This document shows, one piece after another, positions 25,226 to 38,174 of a stretch of DNA of 64,000 nucleotides. Below the pieces are notes generated by a model. That model had not been told where the DNA came from. It saw only the letters and a program-made list of their open reading frames with translations, and ran no database searches. Each line of letters opens with the position of its first letter. Positions within the stretch are counted from its first letter, which is position 1. The DNA is taken from assembly GCA_947683625.1 (NCBI GenBank), contig CANTUR010000069.1, positions 372,001 through 436,000 on the forward strand, read 5' to 3'. This stretch comes from Mallotus nudiflorus (Eukaryota; Streptophyta; Magnoliopsida; Malpighiales; Euphorbiaceae). The position numbers and the translations under genes were made by a program.

Positions 25226-25410
25226 GGTCCCCGAGAGCAAGGGCATCAACCGAGGCACCAAGCCGTAGTCATTCACTTAATCCAAATATATGGATCTGGC
25301 GGTCCCCGAGAGCAAAGGCATCAATCGAGGCACCCATCCCAGTCCATTTTAACCTTACAATTTACTGGCGGTCCCCGAGAGCAAAGGCTTCCACTGAGGC
25401 ACCCGTCCCA
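25226..25410 (-). repeat. Three-copy GGTCCCCGAG motif in LTR
   Basis: GGTCCCCGAGAGCA followed by a CGAGGCACC-type segment starts at 25226, 25301 and 25370. The same three copies occur in every A and B LTR (33759-33986 and 63037-63264 regions, and near 54718-54900). Two variant copies are in the solo LTR near 13681-13770, and related blocks are in element D. In element orientation it lies near the LTR 3' end. Confidence 0.75.
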
Positions 25411-25865
25411 GTTTAGCATTCACCAAACATATATATATATATCGGATCCATCTCTCAATCTCTACCATGTGCACATAGTCCTGGTGAAGCCCACCAGGTA
25501 GCCCGTTCTACCAAAATTTCTCAAAATCGATTTTAAATAGATAGAATGCGTTTAAATCTTAAATAATAGCATTAAATTAAATAAATCATGTAATCAATGT
25601 AATATAATATGAGCGCATGCATTTTTTACATAAACACACGCACAGATCGTTCTACTGACTTACAGGATGAATGTGAAGGCTGACGACCACGCGTCTGCCT
25701 CGGCCTCACGGCTTCTGCTCCGAGATGATCTAAAGGAAAATAATAATCGACCTTTAAAATATGACTATGGAAACCGAAACCAAAAATCAACAAAGCAATG
25801 AAATTCCAAACTGACTCGACAGACAGGATTTAACCTAACTAACGGTAGAAATTTTACGGATATCA

Positions 25866-25941
25866 CGTTTTACGAGAAAATCTATCGAAATTTCGGCAGA
25901 GTCTCCTCTGTAAAACGGACATCTCTCTACCAAAGGTAGAG
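25866..25941 (-). promoter_or_regulatory. Structured LTR motif, element A left LTR
   Basis: CGTTTTAC (25866-25873) can pair with GTAAAACG (25910-25917), enclosing a CGAAATTTCG palindrome. A perfect 7-bp hairpin CTCTACC-AAA-GGTAGAG (25925-25941) follows. The right LTR has the same at 34434-34509. The block is one of the best conserved parts of all LTRs in the window. It could act as RNA (leader, packaging or polyadenylation) or as DNA; function is not known. Confidence 0.55.
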
Positions 25942-26228
25942 CCAGACCTGCATAGAAAATGCACTTCTAATTTCCAAAACCATTCACACTCGAGTCGGGC
26001 TCCCAAAATACAATTTGCCCCGACCGAGATCACAACTCAAATAAAATATCACAAATTAATAATATGTGTTTCTTAAATACATATATCACATACATACATA
26101 TTAGGATAGATAAAAAAAAATTATACAAAATCTCCATTATTCAAAATTGAGCAATTTAAATTTGTATTTCAACCATATTAAAATTATAATTATAGCCCAA
26201 ATTAAAACTAGTGCAATGTATTATATGT

Positions 26229-26235
26229 ATATATA

Positions 26236-26307
<72 letters not shown>
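26229..26307. repeat. (AT)n microsatellite in LTR
   Basis: About 78 bases of AT in the left LTR of element A; the matching tract in the right LTR (34796-34824) is only about 30 bases, showing post-insertion or replication-linked length change. Confidence 0.9.
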
Positions 26308-26309
<2 letters not shown>

Positions 26310-27124
26310 GAATTTGATATTCAAAATTTACATTACTTAGGAAATTATGTCAACTAATTTATAAAAATTATCTAAACCCTTTAATTATTAATAAAACTAA
26401 TTAAAATATATATATTTATCATATTTAGTGTAAAATTACATCTTCTCAAAATACATTTTCTTAATATAATTAAAACATTTAATTAACCAACAAATTTCCT
26501 CCCAAAAATATTATTTACCCCTAAAAAATCCAATTTGGCATAAACTCAAATATAGTTATAAAAATAGTATAAAAATCTCAAAAATTATAATTTGAGTCCT
26601 AAAATTCATATTATTTACTAATAGCCTCATTAACCAAATTTCATACCCTATTTAACCCAAAGTTTCAAAATTAGTCTAATTATTATATTTTGACATAAAG
26701 CATAAAAATTCCTAAAAATTTGTATAATCTTCTTAAAATTATCTACTTTACCCTAAACTTAATTTCAACACTTAATATCACCAAAATGTCAATTAACATT
26801 ATTATTTTCTATTTTATATGATTAATTCCCGAAAATTCCTAAAATAGTTTTAAAATTCCAAAATTCACTAAAAAAATCAAAATAATTACCTAAAATTTCA
26901 ATAAATTTTATTTGCTAAAAAATAATCAATAATAATCTCCCTAATTGCTAATTATAGCTAAATAACTATCTAAATAACCAAATAAACATTAAATAAATTT
27001 CTGTAAATTCAATTTAACTACCAAAAATTCAAGAAAAAATACAATCAACTCAATTGAATGTTAACCAACACTAATCACCCTAGAATTGCCAAGATCAAGC
27101 AGAAAATTGAAGGAAGAAAAGGAA

Positions 27125-27470
27125 GAAAACAGGTGAGCATCTCTCACCTTCAAGCAGCGGGACAGAGCAGGGGAGAAGGACTTGCTGCCGTCGGTGAAGG
27201 TGGGGGAGATGTGGCTGCTCACATGGAGGCGAAGGCTGGTTGACACCTCCAGGAGATGGCACAACCGAGTGTCGAAGCTGTGCAGATGAGATGCAGGGCT
27301 GCTGCTGCGCGAGGAGAGGAAGAAGCTGCTTCGCGAGGAAGAGGAGAGCAGCTACCAAGCGAGAAGAGAAGAAGAAGAAGAAGAAGAAGAAGAAGAAGAA
27401 GAAGAAGAATTCTGCAGCAGCAGAGAAGGCTGGGTGAGGATGGGGGACGGACGGAAATGAGGGAGTTTGG
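27125..27470 (-). promoter_or_regulatory. GC-rich block with (GAA)n in the LTR; putative transcription-start region
   Basis: A GC-rich island inside AT-rich LTR, bordered on the upstream side (element orientation) by long AT runs. It holds a GAA run at 27368-27409 and two CTCGCG...GCAGC-type blocks. Equivalent blocks are at 35640-35975, 56525-56900 and 15410-15690. Its position suggests a promoter-proximal leader; this is inference. Short open frames here are low-complexity and are not called as genes. Confidence 0.35.
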
Positions 27471-27638
27471 TGGGTGTTTTTGATGTGTGTATGTATATAT
27501 ATATATATATATGTATGTATATAGATATATATATGTATAGGTATGTGCGGGTGTATATATATACATATATATATGTGTATGTAAATATACTTTATACTAT
27601 AACTTATAAGGATATATATGTATAACATATAGATGTAC

Positions 27639-27814
<176 letters not shown>

Positions 27815-28111
27815 ATATACATGCATATATATGTATATATTATACAACCTACCAATGTGCATACATATATGTATATTTATCTATAAGCACACATGCATAG
27901 CCTCAAAATTTAATATCATTTTAAATAGCAATAATAGTAATAATGATAATAATAGACAATGAAATTCTAGAAAATAAACAAATAATACTCACATAAATTA
28001 ATAACCCTAAAAATTAATATTAACATAAATATAATATAATATAATGTAAAAGTACTTATTAGTAACACTATTTAAAATCCCTTTATTTAAATAAATATAT
28101 AGGGTATTACA

Positions 28112-28124
28112 GTCTCTCCTCCTT
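28112..28124 (-). other. Polypurine tract of element A
   Basis: Reads AAGGAGGAGAGAC on the minus strand and abuts the left (3') LTR, the expected place for plus-strand DNA priming. Confidence 0.85.
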
Positions 28125-28176
28125 ATATGAATTCGTCCTCGAATTCAAGAAAAGAAAGAAAAGAGGAATTACAAAG

Positions 28177-31100
28177 CTAAGAAGAAAAGAGATACGGGAA
28201 TGAAACTCGCATCTTAGCTTCAGTTTCCCAGGTGCAATCTTCCGCAGAATGGTTACTCCATAACACCTTCACCATCGGTATCTCCTTAGTCCGCAGCTGT
28301 CGGATTTGGCGATCCACAATCGCCACCGGGTATTCTTCGTAAGTCAAATCATCGCTAAGCTCAACGGCTTGAGGCTGCAGCATGTGAGATGGATCAGGGA
28401 CGTATTTTCTCAACATGGAAACATGAAATACAGGATGGATTCTCGATAGCTCTGGTGGTAACTCTAGCCTATATGCCACTTCACCCACTCTAGACTGAAT
28501 CTCAAACGGTCCAATGTATCTAGGAGCTAGCTTACCCTTCTTGCCAAATCTCATAACTCCTTTCATTGGAGACACCTTCAGGAACACCATGTCTCCAACC
28601 ATGAAGGATACATCCTTCCTTCTGGGGTCAGCGTAGCTCTTCTGTCTACTAAAGGCTGTCTTCAATCGCTGCTGTATAATGGGGACTTTCTCTGAAGTGA
28701 TCTGCACCAACTCTGGTCCCGTTAACTGCCTCTCTCCAATCTCCCAACACAAAGGTGATCTACACTTCCTACCATATAGTGCCTCATATGGAGCCATTTC
28801 AATGCTAGCATGATAGCTGTTATTATAGGCAAACTCAATCAGTGGCAAGTGTGAATCCCATTGCCCTCCAAAATCCATTACACACATCCTCAGCATATCT
28901 TCTAACGTTTGGATGGTCCTCTCTGACTGACCATCTGTCTGAGGGTGGAAAGCCGTACTGAAGTCCAACCTGGTACCCAAGGCCTTGTGTAATTCTTGCC
29001 AAAAGACTGAGGTAAAGGTGGCTCCTCTATCCGACACTATGCTCACAGGTACCCCATGTAGACAAACAATTCTATTGACATAAAGTCTTGCCAATCTATC
29101 AGTAGAGTACGTCTTCTTTATAGGTAGAAAGTGTGCTGACTTAGTCAACCTGTCAACAATTACCCAAATAGCGTCATAACCTCCAGTAGTTCGAGGTAGT
29201 CCAGTCACGAAATCCATGGCTATCATATCCCATTTCCATTCAGGAATTGGCATAGGTTGCAACAGTCCCGAGGGCCTCTGATGTTCAAGCTTTACTTGCT
29301 AGCAAGTCAAGCACCTGGATACAAACTCTGCAATGTCCTTCTTCATTCCATTCCACCAATATGTATCTTTCAGATTATGATACATCTTGGTAGAACCCGG
29401 ATGAACACTATATGCAGAAAAATGTGCTTCTTCCATGATCTCCTTTCTCAAGTCATCAACATCTGGCACACAAATCCTAGTGCCCAACCACAATATACCT
29501 TCCTTGTCAATTACAAAGTCCCGTGACTGCCCTTGTTGCACTTCATACATGATTCTCTGTAACTGGGGGTCTCTGCTCTGAGCTGCCTTCACCCGATCCA
29601 AGTATACTGACCGTACACTGAATTGAGCAAAAAGGCACTTTCGGGTAACTTTCATCTGCAACCCCTGATCAATTAATCCATGTAACTCCTGGATAATGGG
29701 CCTTCTCTCTGTGCTAATATGGGCAAGGCTGCCTGCTGATTTCCTACTCAAGGCATCCGCAACAACATTCGCCTTGCCTGGATGGTATAAAATAGAGCAA
29801 TCATAATCCTTAAGAAGTTCCATCCATCTCCTCTGCCTCAGATTCAAGTCCCTCTGCTGAAAAATATATTTTAAGCTCTTATGATCTGTGTATATCTCAC
29901 ATGACACTCCGTACAAGTAATGCCTCCATATTTTTAAAGCAAACACCACGGCTGCCATCTCTAAGTCGTGAGTAGGATAGTTCTGCTCGTGCTTCTTCAA
30001 CTGCCTCGAAGCGTAAGCAATCACTTGGCCATTTTGCATCAACACACAGCCCAATCCTACTCTGGAAGCATCACAATACACTGTATAACCTTCATTTCCA
30101 GAGGGTAAAGTTAGAATCAGTGCTGACGTCAACAAGTTCTTCAATAGTTGGAAATGCTCTTCGCATTTGTCCGTCCATACAAACTTAACATTCTTCTGGG
30201 TCAACCTTGTCAAAGGTGCAGCAATTCTAGAGAAGTCTTTCACAAATCTTCTGTAATAGCCTGCTAGACCCAGGAAACTCCGTACTTCCCTAACTGTAGT
30301 CGGCCTTGGCCATTCTGTAATAGCCTCAATCTTCTTAGGGTCCACCTGTATGCCATTTCGAGAAACCACGTGGCCTAGAAATGCCACTTGATACAACCAG
30401 AACTTGCACTTTGAGAATTTGGCATACAACCTGTGCTCCCTTAAAGACTGAAGTACTCTTTTCAGATGCATCACATGTTCAGCTTCACTTTTGGAATAAA
30501 CCAAGATATCGTCAATGAAAACTATCACAAATCGATCCAAGTATGGTCTGAATACCCGATTCATCAAGTCCATAAAGGCTGCTGGAGCGTTAGTTAACCC
30601 AAAGGACATTACTAAAAACTCATAATGGCCATATCTTGTTCGAAAGGCTGTCTTGGGCTCATCACCTCTTCTGATTCTCAACTGATGATACCCGGATCGT
30701 AGGTCTATTTTAGAAAAGCATGTAGCACCTTGAAGTTGATCAAACAGATCATCGATCCTCGGAAGTGGATACTTGTTCTTGATGGTGACCTTATTCAATT
30801 GCCTGTAGTCGATACAAAGTCGAAGGCTACCATCTTTCTTTTTCACGAACAACACCGGAGCACCCCAAGGTGATGTACTGGGTCTGATGAAACCCTTATC
30901 AAGCAACTCCTACAACTGCTCTTTCAGCTCCTGCAGTTCAGCTGGCACCATTCTGTAAGGTGGCATAGAAATAGGATCCGTATCATGTATGACATCGATA
31001 CAGAACTCTATCTCTCTGTCTGGTGGTAATCCTAGTAATTCTTCAGGAAAGACATCCAGAAATTCACACACCACTGGCACCTGATCAATTGCCATATTCT

Positions 31101-33006
31101 TCTTCTCAACATCTCTTACCATTGCCAAGTATCCCTGACAACCCCTTCTAAGCATCTTCCGGGCTGTAATGGCAGAAATGAGATTATGAGGCATGGAGCT
31201 CCTTTCACCTTTGAAACAGAATTCTTCTTCACCTGGAATCCTGAACACCACTTCTTTCTCTCTACAATTCACAAAGGCATAATACCTTGACAACCAATCC
31301 ATGCCCAGAATGACATCGAATTCCAGTACGTCGAGCAATACTAAGTCCGCCAATAGTTCTCTACCATCAACTGTCATCGGACACGAAGGAAAGAAAACAT
31401 CCATCTCTAACTCATCACTCAGAGGAGTCGAAACAGATAGAGGAAAGGACAACCTAGAAGGCTACCACTCGATTCTCAAAGTGAACACAGGAGAAATGAA
31501 GGAATGTGAAGCACCGGGATCAAACAACACTCTAGCATCGCATGCACAGACTGAGAGAATACCTGCTACCACTGCATTCGAAGTCTGAGCATCCTGTGGT
31601 GTCAAAGTGAACACTCGAGCCTGACCACGACCTACCTGCTGAGAAGTCGAAGGCTGCGCAAAACCACGTCCATTAGGTCTACCAACCGAATCTCAACCCT
31701 GCTGACTCATAGGTTGAGGCAGTCTCTGCTGTGGCTGTGTGGGTGCTCGATACTGCTGAGGCATCAGATAGTAGGGCTGAGCCACTGAGGAAGACGAACC
31801 CTGAACGTACTGTGGCTGGTATCCGGAGTGGGGACAAGCTCTGGCAAGGTGTCCAACCTGTCCACACCTAAAGCAAGCGCCCGTCAACATATGACACGAG
31901 CCCTGATGAAATCGTCCACAACTCGTGCAAGCACTGGCTCCAGACCCAGAACTACTCTGCCCGGTACTCTGCCCACTACTACTGCTACTAACTCCTGCAC
32001 CGAATCTGTGACTCCTGCCGGTTCTCCTGTTTGAAGCATATCCATGTCGGCCAACTCTGTGAGTCCTGGACCTCCTACCACTCTGCTGAGAACTACCCGC
32101 AGCCTGCTGACTCGAACTGTTGATGTGAAATGCTGGCTGCTGGTACCCGGGAGCTACACCATGACCACTGCCCCCGATCATATAAGGATCTATCATGGTG
32201 CCCTGGCGGATATGTCGCCTCTCTATCAAACGGGCCTCCTCAATCACACTCTCCAAGGTGCGGTCCTCGGTACGCATACCAATAAAAGCGGGTCCTAATC
32301 TAGTAACATACAGCTCTACTGCTCTGTAAGGGTCCCTCCAGATATCTTCTGCATGTCGGGACAGTCTATTAAACTCTCTAGTATAATCCTCCACTGACCT
32401 ATCGCCTCTAGTGATGTGGAGTAGCTGCCACCTGTAGGCATCTCTGGTGGCTGGAGGACAGAAAAATCTCAAAAAGCGGTCCTTAAACTCTGGCCAAGTC
32501 AGCTCGTGCATCGATGGCTGAATCGACTGCATAAACCAATCCTGAGCAGCCGCCTGTACCGACAACTCCATAATCATAATCCTCTGATAATCCATGTGCC
32601 CAGTCCTGGTGCGTGCCTCAATCACATTAATAAAGTCTAAGGCATCACTCGTACCGTCGAAAGAAACTCTACCGATCCAAGAGTAAAGAAGGGCTGCTTC
32701 AGTGTCTGACATACCCTGGTTCCTCTGCTGAAGCATCTGCTATACAAGGGGCATCGCCTGATTCAATGCTGCTAGACCTTGATTAATTCCTGCCAGTCCA
32801 GCTGCGAAGGCTGCAGGGTCAACAACTGGGGCTTCAGGCTCGACTGGCTGCTGATCAGGAATCTCAGCTGCAGCTACCCTGGCTCGACCTCTACCTCTAC
32901 CTCTGCCCCCACGACGTGGAGCAGGAAGGGGAGCCTCATCATGCACAGACTGCTCATCTAGCCTAAGGGTCGGATCAGCATCTGGGTCGGTACGCACACG
33001 CCTCAT
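28177..33006 (-). pseudogene. gag-pol: Element A gag-pol polyprotein, one frame with five internal stops
   Basis: A single minus-strand frame of about 1610 codons from the ATG at 33006. Order: Arg/Gly-rich N-terminus; capsid domain; CCHC zinc knuckle CFRCGQVGHLARAC (near residue 385); protease with FDPGASHSF (near 495); reverse transcriptase with FIDDILVYS (near 833); RNase H starting YCDAS (near 980); integrase HHCC finger, D of MDFVTGLP, D of SDRGATF and E of SERTIQ (about 1195-1365); chromodomain-like tail VKVLWSNHSAEDCTWE. Internal stops lie at 32740-32742, 31693-31695, 31462-31464, 30910-30912 and 29299-29301. There is no frameshift. Copy B has Gln or Arg codons at the first four, so each includes a C-to-T change; the fifth is shared with B. 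All catalytic motifs are otherwise intact. Not translatable as one protein without readthrough. Confidence 0.95.
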
Positions 33007-33159
33007 TCTGAAAGGAAGACAAGGAAAATTGAATTCAAAACGGGGTAAGAATATTTAAAGCAACGCGGAATTAGAAACCATACATCTCAAGACAATTATC
33101 AACCCTAAAGCTGCAGTAGTTACATAGAAAGACAGACATAGACAATTAATCGAACTTAT

Positions 33160-33171
33160 GCTCTGATACCA
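33160..33171 (-). other. Primer-binding site of element A, initiator tRNA-Met type
   Basis: Reads TGGTATCAGAGC on the minus strand, four bases inside the right (5') LTR. This is the standard plant site complementary to the 3' end of initiator tRNA-Met. Confidence 0.95.
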
Positions 33172-34433
33172 ACTTTGTCACGACCCGAACCCGAGGGCAC
33201 GTGACCGGCACTAGGGAATGGGTAGGCATAAGGCCACCGAAACCCGTAGTAAGCCTAAAGGAAAAGAAAATAAAAGCATTCATATTTTTACTTTAATTAA
33301 AAACAGAACATATTATCAAACTGATTTTTCTCACTTTACACAAATTCAAGTGTTTAATAAAAATATGATTCAAGATCTCACATTATAAATTGAATTTATG
33401 TCATATACATAAATGTATTTCGTACAAATAAACTACATAATTTAGTTTAAACCATACAGATCCTCAATACATATACTACTGCAGCATCCTAGATTAATAC
33501 ACAGTACAGCTTACAACGACCTACATAAAATTGCCGGTGAAGAAGAAATCCGGCGTAGAGGTAGTCTGAGGTCGAACTCCCAAGCTCCTGAAAAAAATAA
33601 ATTGAGGGGAATCAGACCTCACTGAGTAAGTCAATAAAAGAGCTGTACGGTTTGAAAACCTTTTGAAAACTATATATTTTTTTATAGTGAAAATAATTTA
33701 TAATATATATAATTATAACTTTGAAAAAATCTCGGTAGAACCCTAGACCCAAGTCTAAATGGCCAACTGGGCCCACTTATTCCAACTAGACTACCGGTCC
33801 CCGAGAGCAAGGGCATCAACCGAGGCACCAAGCCGTAGTCATTCACTTAATCCAAATATATGGATCTGGCGGTCCCCGAGAGCAAAGGCATCAACCGAGG
33901 CACCCATCCCAGTCCATTTTAACCTTACAATTTACTGGCGGTCCCCGAGAGCAAAGGCTTCCACTGAGGCACCCGTCCCAGTTTAGCATTCACCAAACAT
34001 ATATATATATCGGATCCATCTCTCAATCTCTACCATGTGCACATAGTCCTGGTGAAGCCCACCAGGTAGCCCGTTCTACCAAAATTTCTCAAAATCGATT
34101 TTAAATAGATAGAATGCGTTTAAATCTTAAATAATAGCATTAAATTAAATAAATCATGTAATCAATGTAATATAATACGAGCGCATGCATTTTTTACATA
34201 AACACACGCACAGATCGTTCTACTGACTTACAGGATGAATGTGAAGGCTGACGACCACGCGTCTGCCTCGGCCTCACGGCTTCTGCTCCGAGATGATCTA
34301 AAGGAAAATAATAATCGACCTTTAAAATATGACTATGGAAATCGAAACCAAAAATCAACAAAGCAATGAAATTCCAAACTGACTCGACAGACAGGATTTA
34401 ACCTAACTAACGGTAGAAATTTTATGGATATCA

Positions 34434-34509
34434 CGTTTTACGAGAAAATCTACCGAAATTTCGGCAGAGTCTCCTCTGTAAAACGGACATCTCTCTACCA
34501 AAGGTAGAG
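34434..34509 (-). promoter_or_regulatory. Structured LTR motif, element A right LTR
   Basis: Same CGTTTTAC/GTAAAACG pairing, with an intact CCGAAATTTCGG palindrome inside and the CTCTACC-AAA-GGTAGAG hairpin at 34493-34509. Confidence 0.55.
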
Positions 34510-34788
34510 CCAGACCTGCATAGAAAATGCACTTCTAATTTCCAAAACCATTCACACTCGAGTCGGGCTCCCAAAATACAATTTGCCCCGACCGAGATCA
34601 CAACTCAAATAAAATATCACAAATTAATAATATGTGTTTCTTAAATACATATATCACATACATACATATTAGGATAGATAAAAAAAAATTATACAAAATC
34701 TCCATTATTCAAAATTGAGCAATTTAAATTTGTATTTCAACCATATTAAAATTATAATTATAGCCCAAATTAAAACTAGTGCAATGTA

Positions 34789-34827
<39 letters not shown>

Positions 34828-35998
34828 GAATTTGATATTCAAAATTTACATTACTTAGGAAATTATGTCAACTAATTTATAAAAATTATCTAAACCCTTT
34901 AATTATTAATAAAACTAATTAAAATATATATATTTATCATATTTAGTGTAAAATTACATCTTCTCAAAATACATTTTCTTAATATAATTAAAACATTTAA
35001 TTAACCAACAAATTTCCTCCCAAAAATATTATTTACCCCTAAAAAATCCAATTTGGCATAAACTCAAATATAGTTATAAAAATAGTATAAAAATCTCAAA
35101 AATTATAATTTGAGTCCTAAAATTCATATTATTTACTAATAGCCTCATTAACCAAATTTCATACCCTATTTAACCCAAATTTTCAAAATTAGTCTAATTA
35201 TTATATTTTGACATAAAGCATAAAAATTCCTAAAAATTTGTATAATCTTCTTAAAATTATCTACTTTACCCTAAACTTAATTTCAACACTTAATATCACC
35301 AAAATGTCAATTAACATTATTATTTTCTATTTTATATGATTAATTCCCGAAAATTCCTAAAATAGTTTTAAAATTCCAAAATTCACTAAAAAAATCAAAA
35401 TAATTACCTAAAATTTCAATAAATTTTATTTGCTAAAAAATAATCAATAATAATCTCCCTAATTGCTAATTATAGCTAAATAACTATCTAAATAACCAAA
35501 TAAACATTAAATAAATTTCTGTAAATTCAATTTAACTACCAAAAATTCAAGAAAAAATACAATCAACTCAATTGAATGTTAACCAACACTAATCACCCTA
35601 GAATTGCCAAGATCAAGCAGAAAATTGAAGGAAGAAAAGGAAGAAAACAGGTGAGCATCTCTCACCTTCAAGCAGCGGGATAGAGCAGGGGAGAAGGACT
35701 TGCTGCCGTCGGTGAAGGTGGGGGAGATGTGGCTGCTCACATGGAGGCGAAGGCTGGTTGACACTTCCAGGAGATGGCGCAACCGAGTGTCGAAGCTGTG
35801 CAGACGAGATGCAGGGCTGCTGCTGCGCGAGGAGAGGAAGAAGCTGCTTCGCGAGGAAGAGGAGAGCAGCTACCAGGCGAGAAGAGAAGAAGAAGAAGAA
35901 GAAGAAGAAGAAGAAGAATTCTGCAGCAGTAGAGAAGGCTGGGTGAGGATGGGGGACGGACGAAAATGAGGGAGTTTGGTGGGTGTTTTTGATGTGTG

Positions 35999-36037
<39 letters not shown>

Positions 36038-36150
36038 ATAGATATATATATGTATAGGTATGTGCGGGTGTATATATATACATATATATATGTGTATGTA
36101 AATATACTTTATACTATAACTTATAAGGATATATATGTATAACATATAGA

Positions 36151-36251
<101 letters not shown>

Positions 36252-36552
36252 AAACATATACATGCATATATATATATATATTATACAACCTACCAATGTG
36301 CATACATATATGTATATTTATCTATAAGCACACATGCATAGCCTCAAAATTTAATATCATTTTAAATAGCAATAATAGTAATAATGATAATAATAGACAA
36401 TGAAATTCTAGAAAATAAACAAATAATACTCACATAAATTAATAACCCTAAAAATTAATATTAACATAAATATAATATAATATAATGTAAAAGTACTTAT
36501 TAGTAACACTATTTAAAATCCCTTTATTTAAATAAATATATAGGGTATTACA

Positions 36553-36557
36553 TAAAT
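36553..36557. repeat. Target-site duplication of element A, right copy
   Basis: TAAAT, identical to 24601-24605. Confidence 0.9.
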
Positions 36558-37920
36558 ATTATAGATAGTATCATCATGAAATAAAAAAAAAAATTATTTT
36601 GCAACATGATATCTTATCACATGTAAATCATATTCATGATGAAATTTTAATTAATCCTAAAATGTATGAAATATCAATAAACATTTCAAAACATTAACTC
36701 ATATATGGAGCGTGCCAACCAATGTGTCCTCGACTACCTATGTTGTGTGGCTCCCGCTCCAGAACTCTTTACGATAAATAATATTTATTTAATAAATAAA
36801 TAACAATTAAATTCCTAATAATTTTCCAAAATTCTAGAAAATTTACTAAAACTAAGAAATTGATAAAATTGACTTAAAAACACCATAAATATGGCATTTG
36901 AGGCTGAAAAAATCTGTTTTGATGGGCTATAACAATCTAATCAAAAATAGAATAATTTACACTAAAACTCTACCAGGATTTTTATCTCATAATCTATAAG
37001 GAATCAAACCTAGCTTCGGTTATGAAAATTAAGTCTCATAATTTATACTATTTATTAAAAATAAAATCATAATTTTCTGGACCGATCACTATTCCTCACT
37101 GGAATTCCAGTGGGACCCATCATATTTTCTCACGAAAAAATGGCTTTTACCAAACTAAGCTCACTAACATGTTCACAATAATTTTTACAACACAAATATA
37201 CCTTCAACATCCCTTAAAAAACACCAAAATATTATATTAGAGAGGAAAATTGTATTTACCAAATAAATTCCAATGAAGACCAACATAACACATATCAAAC
37301 TTAAAATTGGTCTCCAGATACTCTAGAAGCGAGATGAGTTTGATGGTGGTGGTTGCAGCGGCTAGTAATCACTGAAAATGGTGAAACATTAACAAAATGT
37401 TTAAGCTAAATCTTCCAAGACAAAACTGATAAAAAGTGAGCCAAATTTCATGAAATAAAAACCACCAATATATTAAAGATGTTGAGAAATGTCTATGTTT
37501 AAAATTTTATGATGCTTGGAGTTCATTTGGCCAATGTACAGAGGTGGAGAAGGTGATAGGTGCTACAGTGTTAAATGAGAGAGTTCAAAGACTTAAAGCA
37601 AATTTTGCAACTGCTAGCTATATAACTGAAGAGAAATTCACAAATTACCACTTTAGTTCCCATATTTTCTATAAATATTCATTTAGTCCTTCCACTTTAG
37701 TGTCTAAAATAGTTGCCAACAATTAAATGAGTTAACACTCCATAATAACCCAACAACAACTCGACAACAACCCAACAACAACCTAACATCAACAACAACA
37801 ACTTAGCAAACAAACTATAAGCCAACAATAACAAAATAACAGCCTATCAATGATGCAATAACAACACAGTTGCTCATCAATAACCCAACAATAATAGCAA
37901 CATATATTTATTTATATAAA

Positions 37921-37950
37921 CTAAAATAAATGCCTACGCGTTGCACAAAT
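37921..37950 (-). other. Possible Helitron-like 3' end
   Basis: On the minus strand GTGCAACGCGTAGGCATT is followed by TATTTTAG and then T. A short GC-rich hairpin remnant about ten bases before a CTRR-like end with a following T is the Helitron 3' pattern. The last tetranucleotide here is TTAG rather than CTAG, the stem is eroded, and no 5' TC end was found, so this is only a suggestion. Confidence 0.2.
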
Positions 37951-38174
37951 GAGTTTAATATTGTTAAAAAGTATGAACTAACAATTCTAAATTCATAGCA
38001 GTGTTTTTTTTATCTAAGAGAATAATATACTAAAGATTATTTCAAAATTTTGTATACAACAAAACAAAGTACAAAATACAATTAAGCTAAAAAAGAAACT
38101 TTTATTTGTTTAATTGAATTTTTTTTACAATATACATAACATATTTGATGTACATTTGATGTTTTCCATTGAGT

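Noticed and set aside
25189..25416. 75-codon plus-strand frame repeated at 33759-33986 and 63037-63264, with recurring RSPRAKASTEAP
   Set aside because: It is the three-copy LTR motif read on the strand opposite to the element; it recurs because LTRs recur, and there is no sign of protein-level selection.
27061..27264. 67-codon frame in both LTRs of element A
   Set aside because: The matching LTR region of element B does not keep the same protein, so it is not a conserved upstream ORF.
27240..27483. Lys/Arg- or Glu-rich frames in the GC-rich LTR block
   Set aside because: They come from the (GAA)n repeat read in different frames.
33160..33171. tRNA-like sequence
   Set aside because: Only the 12-base primer-binding complement of initiator tRNA-Met is present, not a tRNA gene.
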